A DNA stretch of 64,000 bases. Source: Treponema sp. (GTDB lineage Bacteria > Spirochaetota > Spirochaetia > Treponematales > Treponemataceae). A program made the position numbers and the translations under genes. Under the pieces are notes generated by a model. That model was not told the DNA's origin. It saw only the letters and a list, made by a program, of their open reading frames with translations, and ran no database searches. Within the stretch, counting starts at the first letter, position 1, and each line of letters starts with the position of its first letter. Where the stretch lies: the NCBI GenBank assembly GCA_016288205.1, contig JAEEYO010000034.1, positions 1 through 64,000 on the forward strand, in the 5' to 3' direction. Below, piece after piece: positions 39,735 through 49,091 of this stretch.

Positions 39735-41537
39735 ATGAAAATAAAGTATCCCATCAGTCTCAAGCAGATAGCCTTGTTTTCGTTTCTGATTATTCTGGTG
39801 CTCGGAGTTTCTACGGCGCTTGTTTCTACCCTTGTGCGCGCGGATGACAAAATCAAGGCGGAGGAGAACAATCTTGCTTTGAACGGACGTACTGCGCAGA
39901 CCGTGAGGACATCCTTGGATAATATTCAGGGGAACTCCTATGTTTTGTTCGAGGCGTTCTCGGTAGTGGTGGATTCCGGTGAGAGGGAGCGCCTGGGAGA
40001 GTCTTTCTTCCGCTCAAACCCGGACGTGCTTTTTGTTTCTAGCGATGAGACCGGGCTTCTTGTTAACCCTTCGTACAAGGATTTCGAGGCGGGAATCAGG
40101 GCGTTTTTGGGCTCTGGGGAAGCGTCATCAGCAATCTCTGACAAGTCGGATTTGAAGACGAAGTATTTCAGCGCGTCGGTGCTCTTTGAATTTCCGTCGC
40201 TCGTTTTCATCTATAAATATGGCCCTTCGAATGACGTTAAAAGCGGTGCGGTCGGTCTGAATGCGGAGTCCTTTGCCGAGCTTATGTCCACAGGTTCCAA
40301 CAACACTACGATTCTTGTGGATGAGAAGGCGAGGGTCCTTGTGAATCCTGATTTCAGCTCCACGAGGACGGTGCGCGACGACCTGCTTTTCCTGATTGAC
40401 GAGCTTTTGAAGAATCCTGAGATTGACAACACGCAGCAGAGTGTGGACGGTGTGTTTACGGCCGTGCATCAGATACGGGACGACCTTTTCGTAATCACCG
40501 CTATCTCTGAAAAATCAGTTTATGCGGTAATCAACAGGACCACTTTCAGAATCATTCTTTTTTCCCTCGCGGTGTTCTTCGCGGCAATCATCCTGATCCG
40601 AATTTTCAGCAACGGAATTACAAATCCTGTTAAGGAGCTGGTTGTGGCTTCCAACAAGATTGAGAAGGGAGAATTTGAGCTTGACATAGAGCCGAGAACC
40701 CATGACGAGATTGGCCTTCTTACATCATCCTTCGTGCAGATGGGAAAGGGGCTTTCGGAGCGTGAGAAACTGATGGTGTCCTTCAGTAAATTTACGAACA
40801 AGACGATTGCCCAGAAGGCGGCGAGCGGTGAGCTTTCCCTTGGTGGTGAGAACAGAAACGCGACCATTTTCTTTTCCGACATACGTTCGTTTACTGCAAT
40901 GTCCGAGAAGATGCAGCCGCATGAGGTGGTTGAATTCCTGAACGCGTACATGACGAGGATGGTCGAGTGCGTGAATCAGACCGGCGGTGTCGTGGACAAA
41001 TACATCGGTGATGCCATAATGGCAGTGTGGGGTGCTCCTGAGTCAAGCGGAAGTCCTGAGGGAGATGCTCTGAATGCTGTTACGGCTGCCCTGATGATGA
41101 GGGATTCGCTTGCTGAATTCAACGCCGAGCGTGCGGGAAAGGGGCTTCCTCCTGTGAAAATTGGATGCGGAATCAACTCGGGCCCTGTGGTTGCGGGGCA
41201 GATCGGTTCCGAGGAGAGGATGGAATATACCGTAATTGGTGACGCGGTGAATCTTGCGAGCAGGACTGAGGCGCTAAACAAGCCTTTTGCTACCGACGTT
41301 CTGATTACCGAGAATACTTACAGTCTCATAAAGGACAAGGTTCTTGTCGCGGAGATGCCCGGTGTTCACGTAAAGGGAAAGACCGATGCCATAAAAATGT
41401 TCGCCGTAGTCAATCTTGCGGGTAGGGAGGGCGCAAAGTCTCTTGATGAGGTTCGTGCCATTATTGGAACAGTTGCTCCGGATTTATCCAAGGTAAATAC
41501 AGATGATGAAGAAAAGAAGTACAACATACAGGCTTAA
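39735..41537 (+). CDS. Membrane-bound class III adenylate cyclase with HAMP domain
   Basis: 600 residues. TM1 is at about residues 8-33, then an extracytoplasmic sensor domain (about 34-270) and TM2 (about 270-292). A HAMP domain follows (NGITNPVKELVVASNKIEKG) and a class III cyclase domain at about 375-560. Catalytic features: TIFFSDIRSFTAMSEK and VDKYIGDAIMAVWGAP with the two metal-binding aspartates, and YTVIGDAVNLASRTE with the Asn/Arg pair. It should make cAMP from ATP at the inner membrane in response to an outside signal. The FecR gene start overlaps its 3' end by 35 bases. A decayed relative lies at 28345. Confidence 0.9.
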   Translation: MKIKYPISLKQIALFSFLIILVLGVSTALVSTLVRADDKIKAEENNLALNGRTAQTVRTSLDNIQGNSYVLFEAFSVVVDSGERERLGESFFRSNPDVLFVSSDETGLLVNPSYKDFEAGIRAFLGSGEASSAISDKSDLKTKYFSASVLFEFPSLVFIYKYGPSNDVKSGAVGLNAESFAELMSTGSNNTTILVDEKARVLVNPDFSSTRTVRDDLLFLIDELLKNPEIDNTQQSVDGVFTAVHQIRDDLFVITAISEKSVYAVINRTTFRIILFSLAVFFAAIILIRIFSNGITNPVKELVVASNKIEKGEFELDIEPRTHDEIGLLTSSFVQMGKGLSEREKLMVSFSKFTNKTIAQKAASGELSLGGENRNATIFFSDIRSFTAMSEKMQPHEVVEFLNAYMTRMVECVNQTGGVVDKYIGDAIMAVWGAPESSGSPEGDALNAVTAALMMRDSLAEFNAERAGKGLPPVKIGCGINSGPVVAGQIGSEERMEYTVIGDAVNLASRTEALNKPFATDVLITENTYSLIKDKVLVAEMPGVHVKGKTDAIKMFAVVNLAGREGAKSLDEVRAIIGTVAPDLSKVNTDDEEKKYNIQA

Positions 41538-43176
41538 CAAAGTTGATTACGCCATTTTCGTAATCTGCTCCATTGCCGCCGCGGTGATGTTCTTCCTGTT
41601 TTACCGCGACTTGAATTCGTTTACCATAAAACAGTCCGAGGAGCCGATCGCCAAAATCTATTTCAAGAGGAACACGGCGCAGAGAAAATTCGTGGACAGC
41701 GACATTTGGGAAGTGCTTACGAATTCCAGCGATGTTTACGACGGTGACAGAATCAGGACCTCAAAAAATTCCGAGGCGTACACTGAGTTTGCGGACAGCC
41801 AGATTCAGATCCAGCTCAACGAAAAGTCCATGATCCAGATTTTCAAGAGCAAGGATCAGAAGAGCGTGAATTTCATTGGCGGTGAAATCCGTGTGTCGAA
41901 CAAATCCGGGGAAGAGGACAGTCTCATAATCAATTCCGGCGGTCAGACCATTTCCGTTTTCGGCTCGTCGGAGGCAAAGATTTCACTTCCCGATGTTTCC
42001 GAGGCTGCTGCTGCCGGTGAGGTGGAGGCTCCTGAAAGCGTCGTGGTCGTGGAGGTCGTGAGCGGTCAGGTCGAGGTAAAGAGCCTTGATGCGGAGGATG
42101 ATTCGGACGGAGAAACTGTAATGGTCGCTGCCGGTGAGACTCTTAAATTCGGAAAGGAAAAGACCGAGGAGGAGAAGATTGCGGAGGCTGAGGCGGCTGA
42201 GTCCCTGAGCAATGCTGTTGCCGCTGAGAATCCGGATGTTCCGCAGATTCCATTGAAGGTCGTGAAAACCGGCGTACAGAAAACCTACGCAAGGAGCTCC
42301 GAGAAGTTTGCGTACAACACCTGGGTGGAGAACGGTGTTGAGAGGCATAACTATCAGTTCGATGTCTGCATGGCGGATCTGACCGAGAAATTCAGGATTA
42401 TTCCGAGGGACGCTCTTCTTGAGGTTGAGGTAAGCGGTGTTCCGAGTGCGAACCTGAAATTTTTTGCGATTCAGATTGGCACGGGCGAGGACGGCGAGTG
42501 GAGGAGAGCCCATTCATTTTCATGGACGAACGATCACGGGTATCTTGCGCAGGGTGTTCCTTTCAATATAAAGAAGCCGATCGTGCTTGACTACGACATT
42601 GTGAACACGGACAAAGCTTTCATGAACATAAGCTATGAGCAGGGTGTGCAGGGAATCACGATTTCAAATCTCAACGTGAAGGTGAATGTGGTTTCCCTGA
42701 GCGGCGGACATAATACGCGGGCGCTTTCGAGCGGATTCACAAAGACTCTGGAGTACGGATCGCTTTATCCCTTCAAGGATGTGTGGGGCGGCGGCGCGAT
42801 GGATTATGACTACCTTATCAGCGTGAATACGGATCAGATTTTCGGAGAGTCCGTCACCATTCCGGCGGGCACACGGATCAGAATTTCCGTCAGCGGAACA
42901 AGCAGCACTGAGATTGGGTGGTTCTATCCCAGCCTTATAGATGACCAGGGGGAGATATGGGACAATGTTCTGACCGTGAACTGGGACACTTACGCCACGC
43001 GTTTTTCCGAGAATCCGACGGCGGCCAATGTTCCGTTCTCCTATAGCAGGACCTACGACGTACTGAGACCTTTGAGCAATACGAACTGGGGAATGTTCCG
43101 CTTCGTGGTTCCGGGTGGAGAGGTTGATTCCGCACCGGCTTTCACAGGTCTGAGAATTACTTTCGAGGTTCTGTAG
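41503..43176 (+). CDS. FecR-domain membrane protein
   Basis: 557 residues, starting inside the upstream cyclase gene (ATG at 41503 or 41506). One transmembrane helix (about residues 16-35) anchors a periplasmic part. FecR-like segments are seen: WEVLTNSSDVYDGDRIRTSK, AYTEFADSQIQIQLNEKSMI and GGEIRVSNKSGE, then an acidic Ala/Glu linker and a long C-terminal beta-rich domain with VEVSGVPSANLKFFAIQIG and TRIRISVSGTS. FecR domains bind the cell wall or signal partners and help to sense envelope state. Sandwiched between two cyclases, it is a likely periplasmic input to cAMP signalling. That role is inference. Confidence 0.8.
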   Translation: MMKKRSTTYRLNKVDYAIFVICSIAAAVMFFLFYRDLNSFTIKQSEEPIAKIYFKRNTAQRKFVDSDIWEVLTNSSDVYDGDRIRTSKNSEAYTEFADSQIQIQLNEKSMIQIFKSKDQKSVNFIGGEIRVSNKSGEEDSLIINSGGQTISVFGSSEAKISLPDVSEAAAAGEVEAPESVVVVEVVSGQVEVKSLDAEDDSDGETVMVAAGETLKFGKEKTEEEKIAEAEAAESLSNAVAAENPDVPQIPLKVVKTGVQKTYARSSEKFAYNTWVENGVERHNYQFDVCMADLTEKFRIIPRDALLEVEVSGVPSANLKFFAIQIGTGEDGEWRRAHSFSWTNDHGYLAQGVPFNIKKPIVLDYDIVNTDKAFMNISYEQGVQGITISNLNVKVNVVSLSGGHNTRALSSGFTKTLEYGSLYPFKDVWGGGAMDYDYLISVNTDQIFGESVTIPAGTRIRISVSGTSSTEIGWFYPSLIDDQGEIWDNVLTVNWDTYATRFSENPTAANVPFSYSRTYDVLRPLSNTNWGMFRFVVPGGEVDSAPAFTGLRITFEVL

Positions 43177-43209
43177 GCCTACTCATTTTTGTGGCATAAC
43201 GAGGTAAAT

Positions 43210-44631
43210 ATGCAGTTTTTGTTGGATTTGTTTAGGAACAATCTTTTGGATGTGCTTACCTTTCTGACCGGAGTCTGTTTGACTCTGGCCGTTCTGGTGC
43301 TCGTCACGTCGAATATCTCCCGCTCACGGAAGACAGCGATTTTTCTGGTGGAAATCTCTTCGGCCATGATTATGACTTCCATCCGCTTTACCCACATTTA
43401 CGAAGGAGTGCCGGGAACTTTCGCTTACTGGATGGCATGGATTTTCAAATTCTTCGATATGTTTTTTACTTCCTGCGCAATCTTCTCAATCAATTTCTAT
43501 GTGAAGGATTTGTTCAAGTATTCCGTGGACGGCGTGAAAAACGTTCCCGTCCTCTCCCGTGTGGTTGATGAGCTGCTCCTTGCCGATGTTGCTGTCCTTC
43601 TTGTTCTCATGCTGAGCGGAAATCTCTATCCGCTTGATGAGACCCACCATTACATAAGGACTTCGTGGAGATATGTCACCTACGTAATACCCCTCATTTC
43701 CATAGTTTTGATTTCGGTCTCAATCTTCGTCTACAGGAGAAGGCTACGGAAGATGAATTTCGTGCTTCTTCTTTACGTGCTTTTCGGAATCCTTGGCGCT
43801 TCGGTCTTTCAGTTTTTTACTCCCGGACTTCCGATTGGCTCTGTCACTACGGTTGACATGGCGATTCTCCTTTATGTGTTCGAGATTTTCAATCTGGGAA
43901 GGGCAGTGGAGAGGGCGCACAGGCTTGAGATTGAGATGATGGCGAAGTACCAGAGGGAGCTTGAGATAACCGTTGACGAAAGGACCCGCGACCTTAAGGT
44001 TGCGAATGAAAAGGCTGAGAGACTTCTTCTGAACATACTCCCGGAGCCTGTGGCAAAGGAGCTTACCGAGCATCCGGACAAGACTATCTCGCAGAAGTAC
44101 CCGAATGCGACAGTGCTTTTCACGGACATAGTGGGATTCACGAAGATGAGCAGCGGAATGAGCGCGGAGGAGACCGTAAAAATGCTCAACGGCATGACAT
44201 CGCTTTTTGACGAGCGGGCCGAAAGGGAGGGCATAGAGAAAATCAAGACCATCGGCGACGCTTACATGGCTGTGTCGGGTCTCAGCGTGAAATCCGGCAA
44301 TGACGGTGCGGTCAGGATGATAAAATTCGCCCAGGGACTTCTGGAGGACGTGAAGAAATTCAACTCGCTTTCTCCGTATAAGGTGCAGATCCGTGTGGGA
44401 ATCAACTCGGGAAATCTTGTGGCAGGAGTAATCGGAAAGACGAAGTTCATCTACGACGTGTGGGGAGATACCGTGAACGTCGCAAGCCGCATGGAGGGAT
44501 CGGGTGAGCCGATGTGCATTCATGTTTCGGAGTCGGTCTATGTGCAGGCCCGGGATTCGTTCTCTTTCAGGGGCCCGGTTCCGGTTGAGCTGAAGGGCAA
44601 GGGACTCATGGACGGCTATTTTGTGGAGTGA
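43210..44631 (+). CDS. Class III adenylate cyclase with multi-pass membrane domain
   Basis: 473 residues from ATG 43210, which has GAGG upstream. The first 245 residues contain about seven hydrophobic helices, a membrane sensor layout like 7TM or MASE-type domains. A coiled segment (RAHRLEIEMMAKYQRELEIT) leads into the cyclase domain at about 295-470: ATVLFTDIVGFTKMSSGM, EKIKTIGDAYMAVSGL with the substrate lysine, and YDVWGDTVNVASRMEGSG with the Asp that favours ATP over GTP. All metal and transition-state residues seem present. It is the third gene of the cyclase operon. Confidence 0.88.
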   Translation: MQFLLDLFRNNLLDVLTFLTGVCLTLAVLVLVTSNISRSRKTAIFLVEISSAMIMTSIRFTHIYEGVPGTFAYWMAWIFKFFDMFFTSCAIFSINFYVKDLFKYSVDGVKNVPVLSRVVDELLLADVAVLLVLMLSGNLYPLDETHHYIRTSWRYVTYVIPLISIVLISVSIFVYRRRLRKMNFVLLLYVLFGILGASVFQFFTPGLPIGSVTTVDMAILLYVFEIFNLGRAVERAHRLEIEMMAKYQRELEITVDERTRDLKVANEKAERLLLNILPEPVAKELTEHPDKTISQKYPNATVLFTDIVGFTKMSSGMSAEETVKMLNGMTSLFDERAEREGIEKIKTIGDAYMAVSGLSVKSGNDGAVRMIKFAQGLLEDVKKFNSLSPYKVQIRVGINSGNLVAGVIGKTKFIYDVWGDTVNVASRMEGSGEPMCIHVSESVYVQARDSFSFRGPVPVELKGKGLMDGYFVE

Positions 44632-44682
44632 CGGATTAAATTGATAATTATATAGATAAAAAATGAAGGAGATTCTATCAAA

Positions 44683-46170
44683 ATGAAAAAACAGGTTTTC
44701 AATCCCTATCTGCCGACGTGGGAGTATGTGCCGGACGGTGAGCCGCATGTGTTCGGTGACAGGGTTTATGTTTACGGCTCGCATGATTTGGCTGACGGAA
44801 GTGTTTTCTGCCTTGGTGACTATGTGTGCTGGTCCGCTCCCGTTACCGACCTCTCCGACTGGAAATATGAGGGCATAATCTATCACAGGCTTGAGGATCC
44901 CGCGAATGAGAAGGGACGCATGGTGCTGTATGCCCCGGATGTGACCCAGGGACCCGACGGAAGATTCTATCTGTATTACGTTCTTGACAAGGTGGGATTT
45001 GTGTCCGTCGCAGTTTCTGACTCACCGGCTGGACCGTTTAAATTCTACGGTTACGTTCATTACAAGGACGGCACGAGACTCGGTGACAGAAAGGGAGACC
45101 AGGTTCAGTTTGATCCCGCCGTTTTGACCGAGGGAGACAGGACCTATATGTACACGGCTTTCTGTGGCCACATGATGAAGGACAGGCTTGGTGCCATGGC
45201 AACGGTGCTCGGAAAGGACATGCTTACCGTGGAGGAGGAGCCGAGGATTATTGTGCCGGGAGACTGCTATTCCGATGATGCGGCGAAGGCGAGGGAAGAG
45301 GCTGGAAATCTGGGATGTCCGTATGAGCTTTGTTCTGTTGGTAACTGGGGCGGATTCAAGGGACATGAGTTTTTCGAGGCGTCTTCAATCAGGAAAATAG
45401 GGGACACATATTATTTCGTCTACTCATCCGCGGTGATGCACGAGCTTTGTTATGCGACAAGCAAATCTCCAACGGACGGATTCGTTTACGGTGGAGTCAT
45501 AGTGAGCAACTGCGACCTGCACATCGGCACATACAAGAAAGCTGACATGCCATCTGCTTGCGGGGCGAACAATCACGGAGGAATTGAGCGCGTGAACGGT
45601 GAGTGGTACATTTTCTACCACAGGCACACGAACGGAACTTGGTACTCAAGGCAGGGATGCGCGGAAAAAATCAAGGTGCTGGATGACGGCAGGATTCCCC
45701 AGGTCGAGATTACGTCTTGCGGTCTTAACGGAGGGCCACTTAAATCAAGCGGCGAATATCCTGCTGCGATCGCGTGCAATCTGTTTACGGAAAAGCCATC
45801 GCTCTATGTGACGGCGGATTATCCCCATATCACTCAGGACGGACGGGATAAGGATGACGGTACTCCGCTTGAGGAAAAGGACACGAGCTACATTGTCGGA
45901 ATAGTGCCGGGAACGACGATCGGATTCAAATACTTCGACTTCAAGGATGTGAGGCGGATTGGAATACGCACGAGGACTTACATCCACGGAGATTTCGAGG
46001 TGAGGACATCAATCGACGGAGAGGTTCTGGGCAGAATCACCGTGGACTCGTCGAATTTCTGGGAGGACTACTTTGCCGACATAAAAATTCCCGACGGAGT
46101 TGGCGCGCTGTACCTGAAATTCGTAGGAAGCGGCTGCGGACAGCTCAAGACGATAATCTTCGGAAACTGA
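44683..46170 (+). CDS. Glycoside hydrolase family 43 protein
   Basis: 495 residues with AAGGAG before the ATG. The five-bladed propeller of GH43 is seen from the start: YVPDGEPHVFGDRVYVYGSH (catalytic base Asp region), MVLYAPDVTQGPDGRFYLYY (pKa-modulating Asp) and HEFFEASSIRKIGDTYYFVY (general acid Glu), then NHGGIERVNGEWYIFYHRH. The last 110 residues form a beta-sandwich resembling a carbohydrate-binding module. No signal peptide, so it probably acts on imported oligosaccharides, such as arabino- or xylo-oligosaccharides, in the cytoplasm. It is convergent with the AraC gene that faces the sugar transporter. Confidence 0.88.
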   Translation: MKKQVFNPYLPTWEYVPDGEPHVFGDRVYVYGSHDLADGSVFCLGDYVCWSAPVTDLSDWKYEGIIYHRLEDPANEKGRMVLYAPDVTQGPDGRFYLYYVLDKVGFVSVAVSDSPAGPFKFYGYVHYKDGTRLGDRKGDQVQFDPAVLTEGDRTYMYTAFCGHMMKDRLGAMATVLGKDMLTVEEEPRIIVPGDCYSDDAAKAREEAGNLGCPYELCSVGNWGGFKGHEFFEASSIRKIGDTYYFVYSSAVMHELCYATSKSPTDGFVYGGVIVSNCDLHIGTYKKADMPSACGANNHGGIERVNGEWYIFYHRHTNGTWYSRQGCAEKIKVLDDGRIPQVEITSCGLNGGPLKSSGEYPAAIACNLFTEKPSLYVTADYPHITQDGRDKDDGTPLEEKDTSYIVGIVPGTTIGFKYFDFKDVRRIGIRTRTYIHGDFEVRTSIDGEVLGRITVDSSNFWEDYFADIKIPDGVGALYLKFVGSGCGQLKTIIFGN

Positions 46171-46191
46171 GGTTTCGGGAAAATCAGTTTC
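46163..46191. terminator. Hairpin at the convergent ends of GH43 and AraC genes
   Basis: GAAACTGA and TCAGTTTC form an 8-bp stem at 46163-46191 with a 13-base loop, overlapping both gene ends. No long T run, so moderate strength. Confidence 0.5.
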
Positions 46192-47051
46192 TAATTCGCG
46201 AATGAGGACGGAACCACAACGCTGCGGGAATTTTTTTTGTAATGTCTGGGAGTGCAGTTCATTATCTGCTTGAAGACACGGGAAAAGTACTGCACGTTGT
46301 TGAATCCGTTTTCCATCGCGACCTCGGTGATGTTCTTGTCGGTGTAAATCATGTCGAGGCAGGCTTTTTCCACACGGTAGCTGTTTATGTATTCGGTCAG
46401 GCTCTTTCCGGCAGTTTCCTTGAACAGGCGGCTGAAGTGGCTCTTTGAGTAGTTCGTTCCGTTGAAAATATCCCTTATGTCAATGTTTTCGCGGTAATGC
46501 TCCTTGATGTAGGAAATGGCGCTGTCCACGGCGGAGACGGAATGCTTGGAGTTCTTGAGCAGGGTGGAGACCTTCTGGTACTGGTTCGTCTGCAGGATGT
46601 AGGAGAGGAATTCCAGAAGCACGGTCTTCAATGTGAGCTTGCTGCCGAAGGACTTGTCTTTTTCGAGTATGGCGGCATTCTTCAGGTTTGACGTGATATT
46701 TTCAGGTATGTTCAGGAAGGTCTTTATCCTTATGCTGTCAAATGTGCTGCTTATGGGATCCTGGCCGTCTCCGAGGATGGAATTGTCGAAGACCATAGCG
46801 TAGTAGTGGAAGTTTTCGTCATTCTCCTTGCGGCGGATATAGTGGTCGGTGCATGCCTCTATGAATACGACCGATCCTGCTGAAAGCTCGTACTCGTTGT
46901 TCCTGAGTCCCAGAGTCGCGCTGCCGCTGTCCAGATAGAAGAATTCGTGCTCAATGTGATGGTGCAGGGATGGCAGGTATGCGCCGCGGGAAAAAATCCC
47001 TAGTGGAAAGCCGTCGGTAATGAGTCCTTGATTTTTTTCTGATTCTGACAT
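46191..47051 (-). CDS. AraC-family transcriptional regulator
   Basis: 286 residues. An N-terminal cupin-like sensor has HHHIEHEFFYLDSGSATLGL and SAGSVVFIEACTDHYIRR, as in sugar-sensing AraC proteins. The C-terminal pair of helix-turn-helix motifs covers about residues 185-280: AISYIKEHYRENIDIRDIF, NYSKSHFSRLFKETAGKSLT and ITEVAMENGFNNVQYFSRVF. It is divergent from the binding-protein gene and so probably activates the transporter operon and perhaps GH43 in response to an oligosaccharide. Confidence 0.92.
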   Translation of the reverse strand: MSESEKNQGLITDGFPLGIFSRGAYLPSLHHHIEHEFFYLDSGSATLGLRNNEYELSAGSVVFIEACTDHYIRRKENDENFHYYAMVFDNSILGDGQDPISSTFDSIRIKTFLNIPENITSNLKNAAILEKDKSFGSKLTLKTVLLEFLSYILQTNQYQKVSTLLKNSKHSVSAVDSAISYIKEHYRENIDIRDIFNGTNYSKSHFSRLFKETAGKSLTEYINSYRVEKACLDMIYTDKNITEVAMENGFNNVQYFSRVFKQIMNCTPRHYKKNSRSVVVPSSFAN

Positions 47052-47207
47052 GATTTCATTCTAACCATAATAAGTATAAAAATCAATGTTTTTCTGATGA
47101 AATTTCAAAGTGCCTTGAGAAAAATAAGATTATTGTGCAAATTTTATAAGTAAATAGGTGTTTTTTTTCCACGGAAACGGAATTATCATAAAAAACAATA
47201 AGCGATA

Positions 47208-47247
47208 GTCAAGGCAACCGATTGCCGAATGACATTGTAAAAAATGT
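47208..47247 (+). promoter_or_regulatory. Two dyads upstream of the sugar-transport operon
   Basis: A nested dyad, GTCA-a-GGCAA-ccga-TTGCC-gaa-TGAC, at 47208-47233 and a second dyad ACATT/AATGT at 47232-47247 precede AGGAGG and the ATG at 47268. They may be operators for the divergent AraC protein or for a LacI-type regulator encoded elsewhere. No consensus -35/-10 pair is clear. Confidence 0.5.
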
Positions 47248-47267
47248 AAAGTCTTAGGAGGACATGC

Positions 47268-48989
47268 ATGAAAAAACTAATGTTAGTTGCCGCTACGGCA
47301 GTAATGGCATTAAGTATGATTGGATGCGGTGGTGGAAGCAGCAGTGGAAAGAAAGATGATGGCAAAATGAACATCTCAATTTTCACAATCCAGCAGAGAC
47401 AGCAGCCGCCGGCTGACAACCCAGCCTACAAATGGATTGAAGAGAAGTTCGGAGTAACATTCTCTTGGGACATTCTTGTTGGTGATAAGGACCAGAAGAT
47501 TGGTGTTCTTATTGCTTCTGACGACCTTCCCGACATGGTTGAAGTTGACTCAGAGAAGTTCCAGGGTGCTGGAAAGCTCCGCGACCTCAAGCCGCTTGTA
47601 GAACAGTACGGACCCAACCTGAAGAAGCATTATGCTTCAGCTTGGAAGAAGATGATCGACCAGGATTCAGAGAAGGATGCAAACGGAAACGTTGTTAAAG
47701 AGCACATCTATTCTCTCCCCAACTATGGTGTAATCGACGGTATTCCTTCTGACACATACTACAACCAGAACGGTTGGTGGATTCAGAAGAAAGTTCTCAA
47801 GGAATTCGGATATCCGAAGATCAAGACAGTCGACGAGTACTTCGACTTTCTTGAGAAGTATTACAAGGCACATCCCGAGGTTGACGGTGCACCGACAATT
47901 CCTTTCAGCATCATCACAGCTGACTGGGAAGCATTCGACCTGTGGAACCCGCCGCAGTTCTTGGGTGGAAACCCGAACGATGGAAACGGACACGTTGTTA
48001 AAGAGGGTGGAAAGTATGTTTACTATGATATCTTCACAGATGACAACGCAAAGAGATGGTTCAAGCTTGCCAACGGATATTTCCAGCGTGGCCTGATTGA
48101 TCCGGCTTCTTTCACAGACAACCGCGACCAGTACTATGCAAAGATCGCTCAGGGACGCGTTCTTGGTATGTTCATCCAGGGATGGCAGTTCATGGGTGAG
48201 CCTGAGCAGACACTTTGGACAGCAGGAAAGGATGACAGCACTTATGCTCCTCTCCCACTCGTATTTGATGAGACATTCAAGCCCCACTATCGCGACCGCT
48301 CACTTCCAAACCTCCAGAGAGGTTATGGTATCACTGTGAAGTGTCCTGAGGAAAAGGCTATCAAGATCATTCAGTTCATGGACAAGATGCTCGAGGAAGA
48401 GAACCAGAAAGTTCTTTACTGGGGATTCGAGGGCAAGGACTACCAGATTGATACTGACGGATCTGTAACCGGAACCAAGGGTGCAGCATACAGAACTGAG
48501 GAGCAGCGCCAGCAGCAGAAGGATCCCAACTGGATCAACCAGAACCGTGCTACACTCTGGACAGAGGAAGCTCCAAAACTGGAAGGAAAGATGCCCAGCG
48601 GATACTCACGCTCAATGGATGATCTTCCTTGGGAATATGCATTGGCTCAGAAGCAGGTTGACCTTGACCTGTGGGCAGCTTATGGAGTTAGCTCTTACGC
48701 AGAGTTCGTAGATCCGAACCCGCCACAGAACACCGGTTGGTATCCGATGTGGCAGTGCAACCCGTCTGCAGAGAACGGCGGACTTGAGGGTGAGGCTGCT
48801 AAGGCTATGACAGGATTCGAGGACATCCAGAGAAAGATGCTCCCCGCAATGATCATGGGCAAGCCGGCTGATTTCGACAAGACATGGGATGACTATGTTA
48901 AGCAGATGCAGCCTCTTACAGCTGTATATAACAAGTTCATGCAGCAGCAGCTCGATCATCGCGTAGAAGTATTTGGCGGTGAGCAGTAG
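47268..48989 (+). CDS. Sugar ABC transporter substrate-binding lipoprotein (LplA-like)
   Basis: 573 residues with AGGAGG six bases before the ATG. A lipoprotein signal ends MIGCGGG (Cys20). The mature part is the long family 1 binding protein type associated with LplBC/YtcP permeases: NPAYKWIEEKFGVTFSWDIL, DDLPDMVEVDSEKFQGAG, ADWEAFDLWNPPQFLGGN and GYGITVKCPEEKAIKIIQFM. It should capture an oligosaccharide outside the inner membrane for the two following permeases. Codon use here favours highly expressed choices, and a terminator-like hairpin follows, so it is probably made in excess over the permeases. Confidence 0.92.
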   Translation: MKKLMLVAATAVMALSMIGCGGGSSSGKKDDGKMNISIFTIQQRQQPPADNPAYKWIEEKFGVTFSWDILVGDKDQKIGVLIASDDLPDMVEVDSEKFQGAGKLRDLKPLVEQYGPNLKKHYASAWKKMIDQDSEKDANGNVVKEHIYSLPNYGVIDGIPSDTYYNQNGWWIQKKVLKEFGYPKIKTVDEYFDFLEKYYKAHPEVDGAPTIPFSIITADWEAFDLWNPPQFLGGNPNDGNGHVVKEGGKYVYYDIFTDDNAKRWFKLANGYFQRGLIDPASFTDNRDQYYAKIAQGRVLGMFIQGWQFMGEPEQTLWTAGKDDSTYAPLPLVFDETFKPHYRDRSLPNLQRGYGITVKCPEEKAIKIIQFMDKMLEEENQKVLYWGFEGKDYQIDTDGSVTGTKGAAYRTEEQRQQQKDPNWINQNRATLWTEEAPKLEGKMPSGYSRSMDDLPWEYALAQKQVDLDLWAAYGVSSYAEFVDPNPPQNTGWYPMWQCNPSAENGGLEGEAAKAMTGFEDIQRKMLPAMIMGKPADFDKTWDDYVKQMQPLTAVYNKFMQQQLDHRVEVFGGEQ

Positions 48990-49023
48990 TTAAGTACTGG
49001 CACTTAGTGTCAGCTCTTTTGGA

Positions 49024-49066
49024 GGGGGTTGCCTAAGAAGAAATTCTTTTTAGACATCCCCCTTTT
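49024..49066 (+). terminator. Attenuating hairpin between binding protein and permeases
   Basis: GGGGG and CCCCC flank an inner CTAAGAAG/CTTTTTAG stem, followed by TTTT. The position between the binding-protein gene and the first permease, with the permease start 26 bases later, suggests partial termination that lowers permease levels. Confidence 0.75.
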
Positions 49067-49091
49067 CATTTCATTCTAAACAAGGTGCTTT

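Noticed and set aside
43744-44886. Long 380-codon frame on the minus strand.
   Set aside because: It is antisense to the cyclase and GH43 genes and has no domain or ribosome site; it is a by-product of codon bias.
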